This document shows positions 1-9,186 of a stretch of 64,000 nucleotides of DNA, piece by piece; the first letter of the stretch is position 1, and each line of letters starts with the position of its first letter. Made by a program: the position numbers and the translations under genes. Under the pieces are notes generated by a model. The model saw only the letters and a program-made list of their open reading frames with translations. It did no database searches and was not told where the DNA came from. Source of the DNA: Variovorax sp. PAMC26660 (GTDB lineage Bacteria > Pseudomonadota > Gammaproteobacteria > Burkholderiales > Burkholderiaceae_C); the NCBI RefSeq assembly GCF_014302995.1, contig NZ_CP060295.1, positions 6,997,501 to 7,061,500 of the forward strand, written 5' to 3'.

Positions 1-50
1 AGCAGTGGCGTCAGAAGAACTGAGCAGCCGCCGCTTCGGGCCTGCCCTGG

Positions 51-1613
51 TCAGGCCAGCTTGAACATGCGCACCGCATGCACCAGCCCCGCCGCCTGAT
101 CGTTCATCGACTGCGCGGCGGCTGAGGCCTGCTCCACCAGCGCCGCGTTCTGCTGCGTGGTGCGGTCCATCTGCTTGATGGCGTCGTTGACCTGTTCGAT
201 GCCGGCCGACTGCTCCTGGCTGGCCGCGGTGATCTCGGCCATGATGTCCGTCACCCGGCGCACGCTGCCCATGATCTCTTCCATGGTCTTGCCGGCCTCG
301 TTGACCAGCGTGCTGCCCGCGTCAACCTCGACCACCGAGTCGCCGATCAGCGTCTTGATTTCTTTCGCGGCCGCCGCCGAGCGCTGCGCCAGGTTGCGCA
401 CCTCCGACGCGACCACCGCGAAGCCCCGCCCCTGCTCGCCCGCGCGGGCCGCCTCCACCGCCGCGTTCAGCGCGAGGATGTTGGTCTGGAACGAAATGCC
501 GTCGATCACGCCGATGATCTCCACCACCTTGCGCGACGACGCGTTGATGGACGCCATCTTCTCCACCACCTGGTCGACCACCGCGCCGCCGCGCGAGGCC
601 ACCTGCGAAGCCGAGTCGGCCAGCTGGTTGGCCAGCCGCGCGTTGTCGGCGTTCTGCTTGACGGTGGAGGTCAGCTCCTGCATCGACGCCGCCGTCTGCT
701 CCAGCGAACTGGCCTGCGCCTCGGTGCGCGACGACAGGTCGCGGTTGCCCGACGCGATCTGGCTCGACGCGCTGGCAATCGAATCCGTGCCCTCGCGCAC
801 CTGGCCCACCACCTTGGCCAGCTCGTCGTTCATGGCGCGCAGCGCCCGCATCAGCATGCCCGACTCCGAGGTGTCGGCCACTTCGATGCGCGCCGTCAGG
901 TCGCCCGACGCCACCTGCTGCGCCACCGTCACCGCCTGCCCGAGCGGGCGGGTGATGGAGCGCGTCATGCGAAACGCCAGCAGCAGTCCGCCGAGCAGCG
1001 ATGCACAACTGATCGACAGGATGAGCCACTTGGCACGCTGGTAGGCCGCCTGGGCCGACGCCGAGCTTTCGTCGGCACTTTTCTTCAGCAGCGCCTGGAA
1101 GGCCGACACGTGCGCCAGCACCTGGTTCAGCAGCGGCATGCATTCCTGCGTCAGCGCCTTCACGGCCGCCTCGGTCTGATGCGACGTGGCGAGCGCCACG
1201 ACGTTCCCGGCGATGGGCAGGTACTGCGCCTCGAGCGCGCGCAGCTTCTCCAGCATCCTGCGCTCTTCGGCGCTCGCGGAGACCGGGTCGGCCATGACTG
1301 TCGCGAGGCTCTGCAGCCCGCTGTCGATCTCGCGCTGCGAGGTCCCGACGAGTTCGACGTCGCCCTTCTGCGCGGCCGGGTCTTCCACCAGCGCCAGGTT
1401 GCGCGCCGCAATGGCGCGCTTGCCGATGGCCGACTGCACGTTGTTCAACTGGTCCAGCTTGCGCGCGCCCACCTCGGTCGCAAAGGCGATGCGGTCCGAA
1501 AGGTTCGCCATCTCGTGCAGGCCGATGCCCGTGATGACGAGCTGAAGCAGCAGCAACAACGCAAACCCCAGTCCCAGACGGGCTCCGATTTTGAGATTCG
1601 AAAGATCGAACAT
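51..1613 (-). CDS. Methyl-accepting chemotaxis protein (transmembrane chemoreceptor)
   Basis: Inner-membrane chemoreceptor of about 520 aa that passes a periplasmic ligand signal to CheA/CheW. Visible in order: TM1 near residues 10-32, a periplasmic helical domain of about 150 aa (4HB type by size), TM2 ([19 protein letters not shown]), HAMP, and a cytoplasmic signalling domain with the conserved hairpin tip ([20 protein letters not shown]). The C-terminus is FKLA, with no NWETF-type CheR/CheB tether. I chose the ATG at 1613 because GGAG lies 8 nt upstream and the TM1 helix begins directly after; the frame stays open far upstream but only as antisense of the next gene. It is divergent from the LuxR-type regulator. 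The ligand cannot be inferred. Confidence 0.93.
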   Translation of the reverse strand: MFDLSNLKIGARLGLGFALLLLLQLVITGIGLHEMANLSDRIAFATEVGARKLDQLNNVQSAIGKRAIAARNLALVEDPAAQKGDVELVGTSQREIDSGLQSLATVMADPVSASAEERRMLEKLRALEAQYLPIAGNVVALATSHQTEAAVKALTQECMPLLNQVLAHVSAFQALLKKSADESSASAQAAYQRAKWLILSISCASLLGGLLLAFRMTRSITRPLGQAVTVAQQVASGDLTARIEVADTSESGMLMRALRAMNDELAKVVGQVREGTDSIASASSQIASGNRDLSSRTEAQASSLEQTAASMQELTSTVKQNADNARLANQLADSASQVASRGGAVVDQVVEKMASINASSRKVVEIIGVIDGISFQTNILALNAAVEAARAGEQGRGFAVVASEVRNLAQRSAAAAKEIKTLIGDSVVEVDAGSTLVNEAGKTMEEIMGSVRRVTDIMAEITAASQEQSAGIEQVNDAIKQMDRTTQQNAALVEQASAAAQSMNDQAAGLVHAVRMFKLA

Positions 1614-1754
1614 GCGGGGGACTCCAAAGTGTGGCGGGATCTTTTCGGTCATCGGCAGCGTTGCTGCGCGCCACCCCACCCGAGAAGGGTGGGATGGGCA
1701 AACCCTCGAACATGGGATGCGATTGGCGCGCGGGATGAATGAGAATTCGGGCAG

Positions 1755-4523
1755 ATGCAACCTGCCTCTTCCCACGGAACACCGGCGCTGCGCACCCGAA
1801 GCCGCCGCCTGCTCGCGCGCCGGGGTTTGCTCGATCGGCTCACCGGCCCGAACGATCGCCGTTGCGTGGTTCTGCAGGCGCCTGCCGGCTTCGGCAAGAG
1901 CGCCCTTCTGCTCAGTTGGCAGCGCGAACTGGTCTCGGCAGACACCGACATCGCCTGGGTGCGGCTCGCGGACCTGGCCGAGGGCGACCTGCACTTCATG
2001 ACCGCGCTCATGGCCGCCCTGGGCGACATCGACGCAGCCATCACCCGGCATGCCGTGGCGCACGCCCGGCCGGACGCCGACGCGATCGAGCGGCTGGTCA
2101 TCGCGCTGGTGCGGGGCATTGGCGCGCGCGACCGCAAGCTCGTGCTGATCGTGGACGACGTGCACTGCGCGCAGAGCGGCAATGTGCTGCACGCCCTGCA
2201 ACTGCTCGTGGAGTACGCGCCGCCGAACCTGCTGTGCGTGTTCGCCAGCCAGGACGACCTGCCCATGACCCTGGCGCACGCCCCCGCCTCGAAGACGGTG
2301 CTGGAGCTGCGCAACGACGACCTGCGCTTCAGCCTGCCGGAGTCGATCGCCTACCTCGGCATGCGATTGCCCGACCTCGACGCGCGCGCCGCCGCCGCGA
2401 TCCACCGGCTGACCGAAGGCTGGCCGGCGCTGCTGCGGCTGGCGAGCGTCGATGTGCGCCGTCGCCGGCGCGGCGTGCGTTCGCCGCTGGCCCACGGCGT
2501 GCCCGACCCCGAGCCGTTTGCCGCGTACTTTCACGCCCATGTGTTCCCGCGCCTGTCCGCGACGCAACTGCGCCTGCTCACCTGCTGCGCCCCGCCCACC
2601 CGCTTCAGCGCGCCGCTGTGCGCCGACCTCGCGGGCGCCGGCGTCACCTCGGCGATGTGCGCCGCGCTGCTCGAACCGCTGACGCGCGAAGGCCTGCTGT
2701 CCGCAGTACCGCAGACGCCGGCCACGGGCGGCGAGCGCTGGTGGCAACTGCACCCGCTGCTGCGCAGCGTGCTGCTGTCGCACTTCGCAGCATGGCCCGA
2801 GGCCGAGCGCCTGAAGCTGCACGCCACGGCCTGCCAGTCGTTCGCGGTTCGCGGCATGCATCACCAGGCCGTGCGGCACGCGCTGGCCGCCGGCGACCGC
2901 AACACGGCCGCCCGGCTGGTCGAGCACGGCGCGGTGACGCTGTTCGTCAAGGGCGGAATCGCCGAGATGATCGCGCTGGTGCGCCAGCTCGACCCTGCCG
3001 CGATCGGCGACAACATCCATCTCGGTCTCTGGATGGCCTGGGTCGAACTGGCCGACTACCGGCTCGACGACTGCGCCCGCAGCATCGAACGGCTGCGCGC
3101 GGCGCCCGGGCGCCTCGATCTGGCCATGCGCTACCGGCTCACGCTGCTCGGCTGCCTGCTGGCCATCCGCAGCGACGACAACGGCGCGGTTTCCCGGCTG
3201 CTGCCGGAACTGCTGACACCGCCGGCGGCCGCCGACGACTTCGCCCTGGCCGGGCGGCGCAACGTCCTGACCTGGCTGTACCTTCACACCGGCGAGTTCG
3301 AGCAGGCGCGGCGCATCCAGCGCGATGAGGCGCTGCCCCGGGTCGACGGCGAACCGGTCATCGGCACGATTTTCGGTTCGCTGGTGGGCCAGTGCCTGGT
3401 CGGGCTCTCGTTCGCCATCGAAGGCCAGATCCACCGCGCGGAGCGCGTCTACCGCCAGGTGCTGCGCGAGGCACAGGAGCGCGGTGCGCACTGCGCCGAA
3501 GCGGCGCGGCTGACGGCGCAACTGCTCGTCGAGGTGCTGTACGAACAACACGGCCCGCTGGTGGCCACGCGCTTCATCCAGGAGCAGTTGGGCACGCACG
3601 ACGGCCTGATCCCCGACACCACGCTGCGGATGATCCTGGTGTCGAACCGGGCGCAGCAAGCGGCCGGCAGGTGGCCCGAGGCCCTGGCCCATCTTGCCGA
3701 CCTGACGCAGGCCGGCGGCCTGCTGCAGCGTTTTCACATGGACCGCGCACTGGCCTGCGTGCTGCTGGAGCAACTCCGGATTCAGTTGAAAAGCGGCGAT
3801 GCCGATGCGGCACGTGCAACGCTGCAGGAGATGGAGGCGCTGCAGGCCCGCCACCCGGACGCCGAAGCCGGCATCCTGCGGCGGGTGGCCGACGTCGGGG
3901 AGCGCGCGCGCATTCACCTGGCGATGCACGACGGCGAACTGCCGCTTGCGCTGGCCAAGATCGAAACCCTGGTGACGCGCTACGGACAGCGCGGCCAGGT
4001 CGGCATCGTGACCACCCTGCTGCTGCAGGCGGCCGAGGTCGAGCGCAGGCTCGGCCGCACCGAGGCATCGAGGGCCCGCGTGTGCGCGGCCCTGCGCCTG
4101 GGCCACCGGCTCGGCCTGATGCAGACCTTGCTGAGCGCGCACGACAACGCCCTGCCGCTGATCCGCACGGCGGCCACAATCCCCAAGCTCGACCCTGTGC
4201 TGGCGTTCTTCATCGAGCGCATCGAAGCGCTGGCGCAATCGCAGCGCGACGAACAGGCCGAGCCGCCGCCCACCCAGCGCTTTCGCGACGACCAGCGCCT
4301 GAGCCACTTGCTCACGCTGCGCGAAGCCGAGATCGCCGAGCTGCTGCAGCAGTCGCTGCCGAACAAGAAGATCGCGCTGACGCTCGGGCTGTCGCTCGAC
4401 ACGGTCAAGTGGCACCTCAAGAACATCTACATGAAGCTGGACGCGCACGGGCGCAGAGCGGTCGCCGCGCGCATGCGACGCGAACTTGAACTGGCGCACG
4501 ACGAGGGCGGCAGCGGCAAGTAG
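1755..4523 (+). CDS. MalT-like LuxR-family ATP-dependent transcriptional regulator
   Basis: Large (922 aa) STAND-type regulator. The N-terminus carries a Walker A motif (APAGFGKS, about residues 42-49) and a Walker B-like LVLIVDDVH about 90 residues later. A long helical, TPR-like middle follows. The C-terminus is a LuxR HTH ([10 protein letters not shown] ... [23 protein letters not shown]). Length and order match MalT, AcoK and related regulators, in which inducer and ATP binding cause oligomerisation on DNA. It diverges from the chemoreceptor gene across a 141-bp gap, and there is no linked catabolic operon to reveal the inducer. The family assignment is secure; the target genes are unknown. 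Confidence 0.9.
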   Translation: MQPASSHGTPALRTRSRRLLARRGLLDRLTGPNDRRCVVLQAPAGFGKSALLLSWQRELVSADTDIAWVRLADLAEGDLHFMTALMAALGDIDAAITRHAVAHARPDADAIERLVIALVRGIGARDRKLVLIVDDVHCAQSGNVLHALQLLVEYAPPNLLCVFASQDDLPMTLAHAPASKTVLELRNDDLRFSLPESIAYLGMRLPDLDARAAAAIHRLTEGWPALLRLASVDVRRRRRGVRSPLAHGVPDPEPFAAYFHAHVFPRLSATQLRLLTCCAPPTRFSAPLCADLAGAGVTSAMCAALLEPLTREGLLSAVPQTPATGGERWWQLHPLLRSVLLSHFAAWPEAERLKLHATACQSFAVRGMHHQAVRHALAAGDRNTAARLVEHGAVTLFVKGGIAEMIALVRQLDPAAIGDNIHLGLWMAWVELADYRLDDCARSIERLRAAPGRLDLAMRYRLTLLGCLLAIRSDDNGAVSRLLPELLTPPAAADDFALAGRRNVLTWLYLHTGEFEQARRIQRDEALPRVDGEPVIGTIFGSLVGQCLVGLSFAIEGQIHRAERVYRQVLREAQERGAHCAEAARLTAQLLVEVLYEQHGPLVATRFIQEQLGTHDGLIPDTTLRMILVSNRAQQAAGRWPEALAHLADLTQAGGLLQRFHMDRALACVLLEQLRIQLKSGDADAARATLQEMEALQARHPDAEAGILRRVADVGERARIHLAMHDGELPLALAKIETLVTRYGQRGQVGIVTTLLLQAAEVERRLGRTEASRARVCAALRLGHRLGLMQTLLSAHDNALPLIRTAATIPKLDPVLAFFIERIEALAQSQRDEQAEPPPTQRFRDDQRLSHLLTLREAEIAELLQQSLPNKKIALTLGLSLDTVKWHLKNIYMKLDAHGRRAVAARMRRELELAHDEGGSGK

Positions 4524-4543
4524 CCGCGGCCGGTTTCAGGCCT

Positions 4544-4571
4544 CAGGTGTCAGGTGTCAGGTGTCAGGCGC
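4544..4571. repeat. Short heptamer tandem repeat (CAGGTGT x3 plus a degenerate copy)
   Basis: Three exact head-to-tail copies of CAGGTGT (4544-4564) are followed by CAGGCGC. The array starts 20 bp after the stop of the LuxR-type gene and runs into the last codons of the cobC-like gene, so copy-number change could alter the C-terminus of that protein. It is a simple slippage-type repeat with no further structure that I can see. Confidence 0.7.
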
Positions 4572-5127
4572 CCGGCGTATCGCCGAAAGTCAGCCAGCCG
4601 CCGAACGGCATGTCGCCCGCAGGCCAGTCGGCAGCGGTTTCGACACAACGAACACCACGCTGCAACAGCGACACCGCGCGCAACACGCCGGCATGCGTGA
4701 CCCACAGCGCATCGCCTTTCGCTGCCTGCCATTCGTCGTGCACGGCGGCCACGCGCTGCATGAAAACGCGCACGCTTTCGCCATGAGAACCAGCGGGCGA
4801 ATCGGCGAAATCGGCAGTCCAGGCCTCGAAGTCTTCGCGCGGGATCGCGGACCATGGGCGCCCTTCCCAGGCGCCGAAGTTCATCTCGGCCAAGCGCGCG
4901 TCGTGGCGCAGTTGCAGATCCGGGCGCAGGGCCACGATGGCATTGGCCAGCGCGACACAACGCCGCAGCGGCGAACTCAGCAGCACGATGCCGGTCGGCA
5001 GCAGGGGCGCGATGCGCTGCGCCGCGGCCAGCGTGGCGTCCGCATGGGCTTCGAGGTCCGTCGCGCCGTAGCAAAGCCCGGCTTCGGCCACCACGGGCGC
5101 ATGGCGCTGGAGCCAGAGCGTGCTCAT
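4564..5127 (-). CDS. cobC: Alpha-ribazole phosphatase-like histidine phosphatase
   Basis: Cytosolic histidine phosphatase of 187 aa, proposed to remove the 5'-phosphate from alpha-ribazole-phosphate or adenosylcobalamin-5'-phosphate at the end of nucleotide-loop assembly. The N-terminal LQRHAP matches the RHG catalytic motif and VTHAGVLRA carries the second histidine. The ATG at 5127 puts RHA near residue 8, as expected for the family, and overlaps the cobS stop by 4 nt (ATGA), so it is translationally coupled to cobS. A generic phosphoglycerate-mutase-like phosphatase is possible from sequence alone, but the coupling argues for CobC. Confidence 0.85.
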   Translation of the reverse strand: MSTLWLQRHAPVVAEAGLCYGATDLEAHADATLAAAQRIAPLLPTGIVLLSSPLRRCVALANAIVALRPDLQLRHDARLAEMNFGAWEGRPWSAIPREDFEAWTADFADSPAGSHGESVRVFMQRVAAVHDEWQAAKGDALWVTHAGVLRAVSLLQRGVRCVETAADWPAGDMPFGGWLTFGDTPGA

Positions 5128-5918
5128 GCGTGCCAGGCCAGCGCGAGGTAGATCGCGAGTTCGCAGACCTGCTGCGTCGCGCCCAGGCCGTCGCCGGTAA
5201 AACCCTGCAGGCGCCGCATGAACAGCCGCGCCATCCAACCCGCAGCCAGAGCTGCAATCACCAGTGCCGCGGCCACGTGAACAGCGTCATGCGCGCACAG
5301 CAGCAGCGCCACCGCGGGAATCGACCACAGCACGGCGATCGCCAGCGCGCCACGGCTGATCGCATCGGCCAGCGGCTTGGCCTTGCTCGCGCCGCTGTCG
5401 CCCACGTAGGGCAGCCAGCGGATCAGGAACAGCGGCATCAGCCGCGACAGCACATGCGCGCCGACGATGGCGACGGCCACCGCCTGCAGCCCGCGCGTCG
5501 CCAGCGTGGCGAGCAGTGCGAACTTCAGGCCCAGCGCCAGCACCAGCGCCGCTGTGCCGAAGGCGCCGATGCGCGAGTCCTTCATGATTTCCAGTGCACG
5601 GTCGCGGTTGGCGGAGCCGCCGAGGCCGTCGGCCACATCGGCGAGGCCGTCCTCATGGAAGGCACCTGTGAGCATCACCGTGGCGACGGTGCTCAATACG
5701 GCCGCGACCAGCGCCCCTGCGACGCCGGCCAGCCCCATGCCCACGCCGACGAAAACCGCCGCTGCTACCCCGCCGACCAACCATCCGATGCCCGGCAGAT
5801 GGGCCGCGCTCGCACGCAGCATCTGCGGGCTGAAGCCGACCCAGGCTGCGAGCGCGCCCGTCATCGGCACCCTTGTGAAGAACTGCAGCGCCAGCAGGAA
5901 GTGACGAACGCCGTTCAT
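5124..5918 (-). CDS. cobS: Adenosylcobinamide-GDP ribazoletransferase (cobalamin synthase)
   Basis: Integral membrane enzyme (264 aa) joining adenosylcobinamide-GDP and alpha-ribazole(-phosphate) to form cobalamin(-phosphate). The diagnostic GAFHEDGLADVADGLGGS segment (the FHEDGLAD...DG motif of CobS) and several hydrophobic helices are present. The start MNGVRHFLLALQFFTRVP is the typical CobS N-terminus; an upstream in-frame extension runs into the repeat and is rejected. It is the first gene of the cobS-cobC couplet, with repeat copy 1 lying between it and cobT. Confidence 0.95.
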   Translation of the reverse strand: MNGVRHFLLALQFFTRVPMTGALAAWVGFSPQMLRASAAHLPGIGWLVGGVAAAVFVGVGMGLAGVAGALVAAVLSTVATVMLTGAFHEDGLADVADGLGGSANRDRALEIMKDSRIGAFGTAALVLALGLKFALLATLATRGLQAVAVAIVGAHVLSRLMPLFLIRWLPYVGDSGASKAKPLADAISRGALAIAVLWSIPAVALLLCAHDAVHVAAALVIAALAAGWMARLFMRRLQGFTGDGLGATQQVCELAIYLALAWHA

Positions 5919-5965
5919 CGTTTCTGTCGCTCCATGCGCGTTGTGGTTGGATGGGTTCGGGGACA

Positions 5966-6227
5966 TTCGGGGCGGGTGCGAATGACACCGGGTGCTCCCC
6001 TCCGCGAATGTCCCCCGCTTCGCTCCTCCTTTATTTCGCTGCGGGGAGCACCCGGTGTCATTCGCACAGGACGCGCTGCTGGTGTCCCGCCGATCAACCA
6101 CCGCTCTGTCCAGCGCTCGCGCCGATACGGGGCTCTTTTTCGCGAAATAAAGGAGGAGCGAAGCGGGGGACATTCGCGAAAAAGAGCACCGTGTCGGCGT
6201 GAGCGACGCCCTGAACAGCAGCAGCGC
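5966..6227 (-). repeat. Double-hairpin repeat, copy 1 (complementary loops)
   Basis: Non-coding unit of about 262 bp, the cleanest of three copies. Hairpin A has perfect 25-bp arms (5976-6000 and 6043-6067). Hairpin B has 21-bp arms (6121-6141 and 6178-6198) with two imperfect pairs. The 36-nt segment in loop A (6004-6039) is an exact reverse complement of loop B (6142-6177), so the two loops could kiss. A 53-nt spacer separates the hairpins. Strand is given relative to the flanking genes; the unit begins 37 nt after the cobT stop and ends 47 nt before the cobS start. It explains the whole 346-bp gap between those genes. Short reading frames inside it are not supported as genes. Confidence 0.93.
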
Positions 6228-6264
6228 ATAGAACGAAAAAAGCGGTGAACAGAAAAGCCAGCCG

Positions 6265-7311
6265 TCATGCCTTGCGCGACACACCCGCCGCCTCGAAGCT
6301 AGCCATCTCGCGCAGGATCAGACATGCGGACTCGAGCAACGGCCAAGCCAACGCACCGCCCGAGCCTTCGCCCAGGCGCAGATCGAGGCTCAGCAGCGGC
6401 TCCAGGCCCAGCCACTCCAGCAGCAGCAGGTGCCCCGGCTCCGCCGAACAATGCGCCGCCACGCAGCGCTGCGCCACGAAGGGCTGCAGCGCCTGCGCCA
6501 CCATCACGGCCGCGCTGGCGATGAAGCCGTCGACCACGATCACACGCCGCTCCTGCGCCGCCTGCAACACCGCCCCCACCAGCGTGGCGATCTCGAAGCC
6601 ACCGAAAGCGGCCAGCGCGTCCAGCGGCGCGGTCGCCGATGCATGCAACGCCAGAACCTGCCGCAGCACCTCGCGCTTGCGCGCCAGGCCCGCCGCGTCG
6701 AGACCGGTGCCAATGCCGATGCAGTCGTTGATGTTCAAACCACCCAGCCGCGACAGCAGCAGCGCCGCCGACGAACTGTTGCCGATGCCCATTTCGCCCA
6801 GCAGCAAGGCGTTGCCCGGCAGCGCGCGCACCACCTCGCGGCCGTTGGCGATGGCCTGGGCGCATTGCTCGGGCGTCATCGCCGGGCCGGTGGAGGCATC
6901 GGCCGTGCCCGCGGCAATCCGCCGCTGCACCAGCCCCGGCCGGGGCTGGAAGTCGCGCCCCACGCCGCAATCGACCACCGTCAGCGCCAGCCCATGCTGG
7001 CGCGCCAGCACGCTGACGGCCGCACCGCCTGCCAGGAAGTTCTCGACCATCTGCCAGGTCACGTCGCTCGGAAATGCCGACACGCCGCGCGCCGCCAGCC
7101 CGTGGTCGCCCGCGCACACCAGCATCTGCGGCGCCTTGAACTCGGGCGTTTCGGTGCCCAGGATCAGGCCGATGCGCAGCGCCAGGCCCTCGATCCGGCC
7201 GAGCGCGCCCAGCGGCTTGGTCTTGTTGTCGAGCGCGCTTTGCAGCCGGGCCGCGAGCGCAGTGTCGACGAGGTCGGGAATGGTGGGAATCAGGTCGTTG
7301 TTGTCGTTCAT
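6265..7311 (-). CDS. cobT: Nicotinate-nucleotide--dimethylbenzimidazole phosphoribosyltransferase
   Basis: Makes alpha-ribazole-5'-phosphate from nicotinate mononucleotide and 5,6-dimethylbenzimidazole (348 aa, family-typical length). Recognisable blocks are KTKPLGALGRIEGLA near the N-terminus, CAGDHGLAARGVSAFP, LLGEMGIGN and the C-terminal LGEGSGGALA, which carries the catalytic glutamate region. The start at 7311 overlaps the cobQ stop as ATGA. Its substrate can come from BluB, encoded 20 kb to the right. Confidence 0.96.
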   Translation of the reverse strand: MNDNNDLIPTIPDLVDTALAARLQSALDNKTKPLGALGRIEGLALRIGLILGTETPEFKAPQMLVCAGDHGLAARGVSAFPSDVTWQMVENFLAGGAAVSVLARQHGLALTVVDCGVGRDFQPRPGLVQRRIAAGTADASTGPAMTPEQCAQAIANGREVVRALPGNALLLGEMGIGNSSSAALLLSRLGGLNINDCIGIGTGLDAAGLARKREVLRQVLALHASATAPLDALAAFGGFEIATLVGAVLQAAQERRVIVVDGFIASAAVMVAQALQPFVAQRCVAAHCSAEPGHLLLLEWLGLEPLLSLDLRLGEGSGGALAWPLLESACLILREMASFEAAGVSRKA

Positions 7312-8768
7312 GCAATCAGTCCGGCCAGCACGCCGGCGTCGAAGTGGGTATCGATGAAATCGGCCAGGCCGTCGAAGGTGGCATCGAGCGTGGGGGCGGT
7401 GGCGCCGAACAGGGCCTGCAGCGCGCCAGCATCCTCGAACAGGCCGTGCAGGTAAAGGCCCAGCACGTTGCCGCGTGTGTTCTGCCAGGCCAGCCCCTCA
7501 GGCATGACGGGGCGGCCGTCATTCGCCATCTGCGGGTGTGCGGCCGTTTGGCCGTGGTGAATTTCGTAGCCCGCCACCGACGCACCGGACAGCGCGGCCC
7601 AGTCGCCGGTCAGCTCGCCGAAGGTGGCGCTGCGGTGGCGCACGGTTTTCTCGCGCTCGAACACCGTCACCAGCGGCAGCAGGCCGAGCCCCGGGGCGTT
7701 GCCGTCGATGCCGTGGGGGTCGACCAGCGCCTCGCCCAGCATCTGCAGCCCGCCGCAAATGCCCAGCACCGCGCCGCCGCGCCCGGCATGCTGGGCCACC
7801 GCGCGGTCCAGCCCCTGCGCGCGCAGCCAGGCCAGGTCGCCGCTGGTGTGCTTGGAGCCGGGCAGCACGATCCAGTCCGCACCGGCCACGTCAGCCGGCG
7901 TGCGGGCCCAGACCAGGCGCACGCCGGGCACGTTCTTCAGGGCCTGGAATTCGTCGAGGTTGCTGATGCGCGGATAGGCCACCACTGCCACGGTGCGGGT
8001 GACGGCGCCGCTGGCGCGGCTGCGGTCGTCGAATACGCCGTCTTCTTCGGGCAGGCCGTGCTGCCACCACATCGGCAGCGTGGCGACGGTGGGCACGCCG
8101 GTCAGTTCCTGCAGTTGCTGCGGCGCGGGCGCCAGCAGCGAGGCGTCGCCGCGAAACTTGTTGAGCACGAAACCTTTGAGCAGCGCCCTGTCCGCCTCAG
8201 GCAGCAACGCCCAGGTGCCGTACAGGTGCGCAAAGGCGCCGCCACGGTCGATGTCGGTCGCCAGCAGGCAACGGGCCTTAGCGTGCCGGGCAATGCGCAT
8301 GTTGACGATGTCGCTGGCCATCAGGTTGATTTCGGCCGGCGAGCCCGCGCCTTCGATCACCACCACGTCGTTTTCGGCGCGCAGCTCGTCGAGCGCCTGC
8401 GCGATCTGGGGCCAGACGCGCTCGCTGCGGCCGCGCCAGGGCAAGGCCGAAAGCGCCTCGCTCACCTGCCCCATCAGCACGACCTGGCTGTGGGTGTCGC
8501 GCTCGGGCTTGAGCAGCAGCGGGTTCATGCGCACCTCGGGCACGGCGTTGGCCGCCAGGGCCTGGAAATACTGGGCGCTGCCGATCTCGCCGCCATCGAC
8601 CACGCGGGCGTTGTTGCTCATGTTCTGCGCCTTGAAGGGCGCCACCTTCAGACCCTGCCGGGCGTACCAGCGGCACAGGGCCGTGGCCAGCCAGCTCTTG
8701 CCGGCACCGCTGGTGGTGCCCAGGACCATGACGCAACGCGCCGGCCCGTTCTTCGCCTTTGAACTCAT
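7308..8768 (-). CDS. cobQ: Cobyric acid synthase (glutamine-dependent amidotransferase)
   Basis: Amidates the b, d, e and g side chains of adenosyl-cobyrinate a,c-diamide (486 aa). The N-terminal ATP domain has GTTSGAGKSWLATALCRWY, FKAQNMSNNARV and RMNPLLLKP. The C-terminal class I glutamine amidotransferase domain has the Cys nucleophile in LGICGGLQMLG and the His in GLYLHGLFED. MSSKAKNGPARCVMVLG is chosen as the start because family members begin just before the P-loop; the upstream extension (to 8891) has no similarity. First gene of the cobQ-cobT-(repeat)-cobS-cobC train. I found no B12 riboswitch in its 121-bp leader. Confidence 0.95.
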   Translation of the reverse strand: MSSKAKNGPARCVMVLGTTSGAGKSWLATALCRWYARQGLKVAPFKAQNMSNNARVVDGGEIGSAQYFQALAANAVPEVRMNPLLLKPERDTHSQVVLMGQVSEALSALPWRGRSERVWPQIAQALDELRAENDVVVIEGAGSPAEINLMASDIVNMRIARHAKARCLLATDIDRGGAFAHLYGTWALLPEADRALLKGFVLNKFRGDASLLAPAPQQLQELTGVPTVATLPMWWQHGLPEEDGVFDDRSRASGAVTRTVAVVAYPRISNLDEFQALKNVPGVRLVWARTPADVAGADWIVLPGSKHTSGDLAWLRAQGLDRAVAQHAGRGGAVLGICGGLQMLGEALVDPHGIDGNAPGLGLLPLVTVFEREKTVRHRSATFGELTGDWAALSGASVAGYEIHHGQTAAHPQMANDGRPVMPEGLAWQNTRGNVLGLYLHGLFEDAGALQALFGATAPTLDATFDGLADFIDTHFDAGVLAGLIA

Positions 8769-8889
8769 CGGCGAATTGTCGTTGAGCGCCGCGGCGGCGC
8801 CCGGCCGGCACCGGGGAACGCCATCGTTGAATCCAAACTCATCTTTGGCACGTACACCCGCCATCACCACGCATTGCAACCACGGACCC

Positions 8890-9117
8890 ATGCCTGCCTT
8901 GAACGATCTGGCACTTGCCGTCGAGGAACGCGAACCGGGCCAGTTCTTCTGGACCCTGCTCGAAGCCCACCACGGCAGCGATGTCTCGGAAACACTCGAC
9001 TACCGGGTCTACCGCTGCGCGGCCGGCCCGCAGACCAGCTATTCCAACGCCCTGACGATGGGCGTGCTGGAACTGAAAAAAATAAGCGCCGCCGCAGATT
9101 CAGCCGGCAACGACTGA
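8890..9117 (+). CDS. Small hypothetical protein
   Basis: Seventy-five residue soluble protein, acidic in its first half, divergent from cobQ. I recognise no domain. Its last 10 codons (tail ISAAADSAGND) lie inside the 18-bp stem of the terminator that ends the convergent efflux operon, so the C-terminus may be a by-product of the hairpin rather than selected sequence. The start is the first ATG in a frame with good codon use; longer frame extensions are antisense of cobQ. It could be a real conserved small gene or a chance frame. Confidence 0.5.
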   Translation: MPALNDLALAVEEREPGQFFWTLLEAHHGSDVSETLDYRVYRCAAGPQTSYSNALTMGVLELKKISAAADSAGND

Positions 9118-9131
9118 ATCTGCGGCGGCGC
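9073..9131 (-). terminator. Intrinsic terminator of the RND efflux operon
   Basis: A perfect 18-bp stem (9086-9103 with 9114-9131) with a 10-nt loop is followed on the minus strand by a run rich in T (complement of AAAAAAATAA, 9076-9085). It lies 55 bp past the stop of the outer-membrane factor gene. It overlaps the 3' end of the convergent small gene. Confidence 0.85.
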
Positions 9132-9186
9132 AAAAGGCCGCATTGCTGCGGCTTTCAGGCTTTCACTCTGAAACTCTGGCGTTCCT

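Noticed and set aside
1675..1693. Hairpin CCCACCC-GAGAA-GGGTGGG between the chemoreceptor and LuxR-type genes
   Set aside because: It has no T-tract on either side and lies in a divergent promoter region; too short to assign a role.
1614..4499. N-terminal extension of the chemoreceptor frame across the LuxR-type gene
   Set aside because: The extension is antisense to the regulator and low complexity; the receptor has a good start with a Shine-Dalgarno at 1613.
4544..4571. Heptamer tandem repeat considered as a CRISPR fragment or phase-variation switch
   Set aside because: No spacers exist, and the array lies at a 3' end where slippage would not switch expression on or off.
5919..6284. Short frames inside the three repeats with recurring peptides such as FRECPPLRSSFIS
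   Set aside because: The peptides recur only because the DNA repeats; frames run through hairpin arms on both strands and have no start signals. They are likely to be mis-annotated as N-terminal extensions of cobS and other genes.
8769..8889. Possible second cobalamin riboswitch upstream of cobQ
   Set aside because: The 121-bp leader lacks the GCTGCCCCCGCAAC core and the CCACTG/B12-box elements and is too short for the full aptamer.
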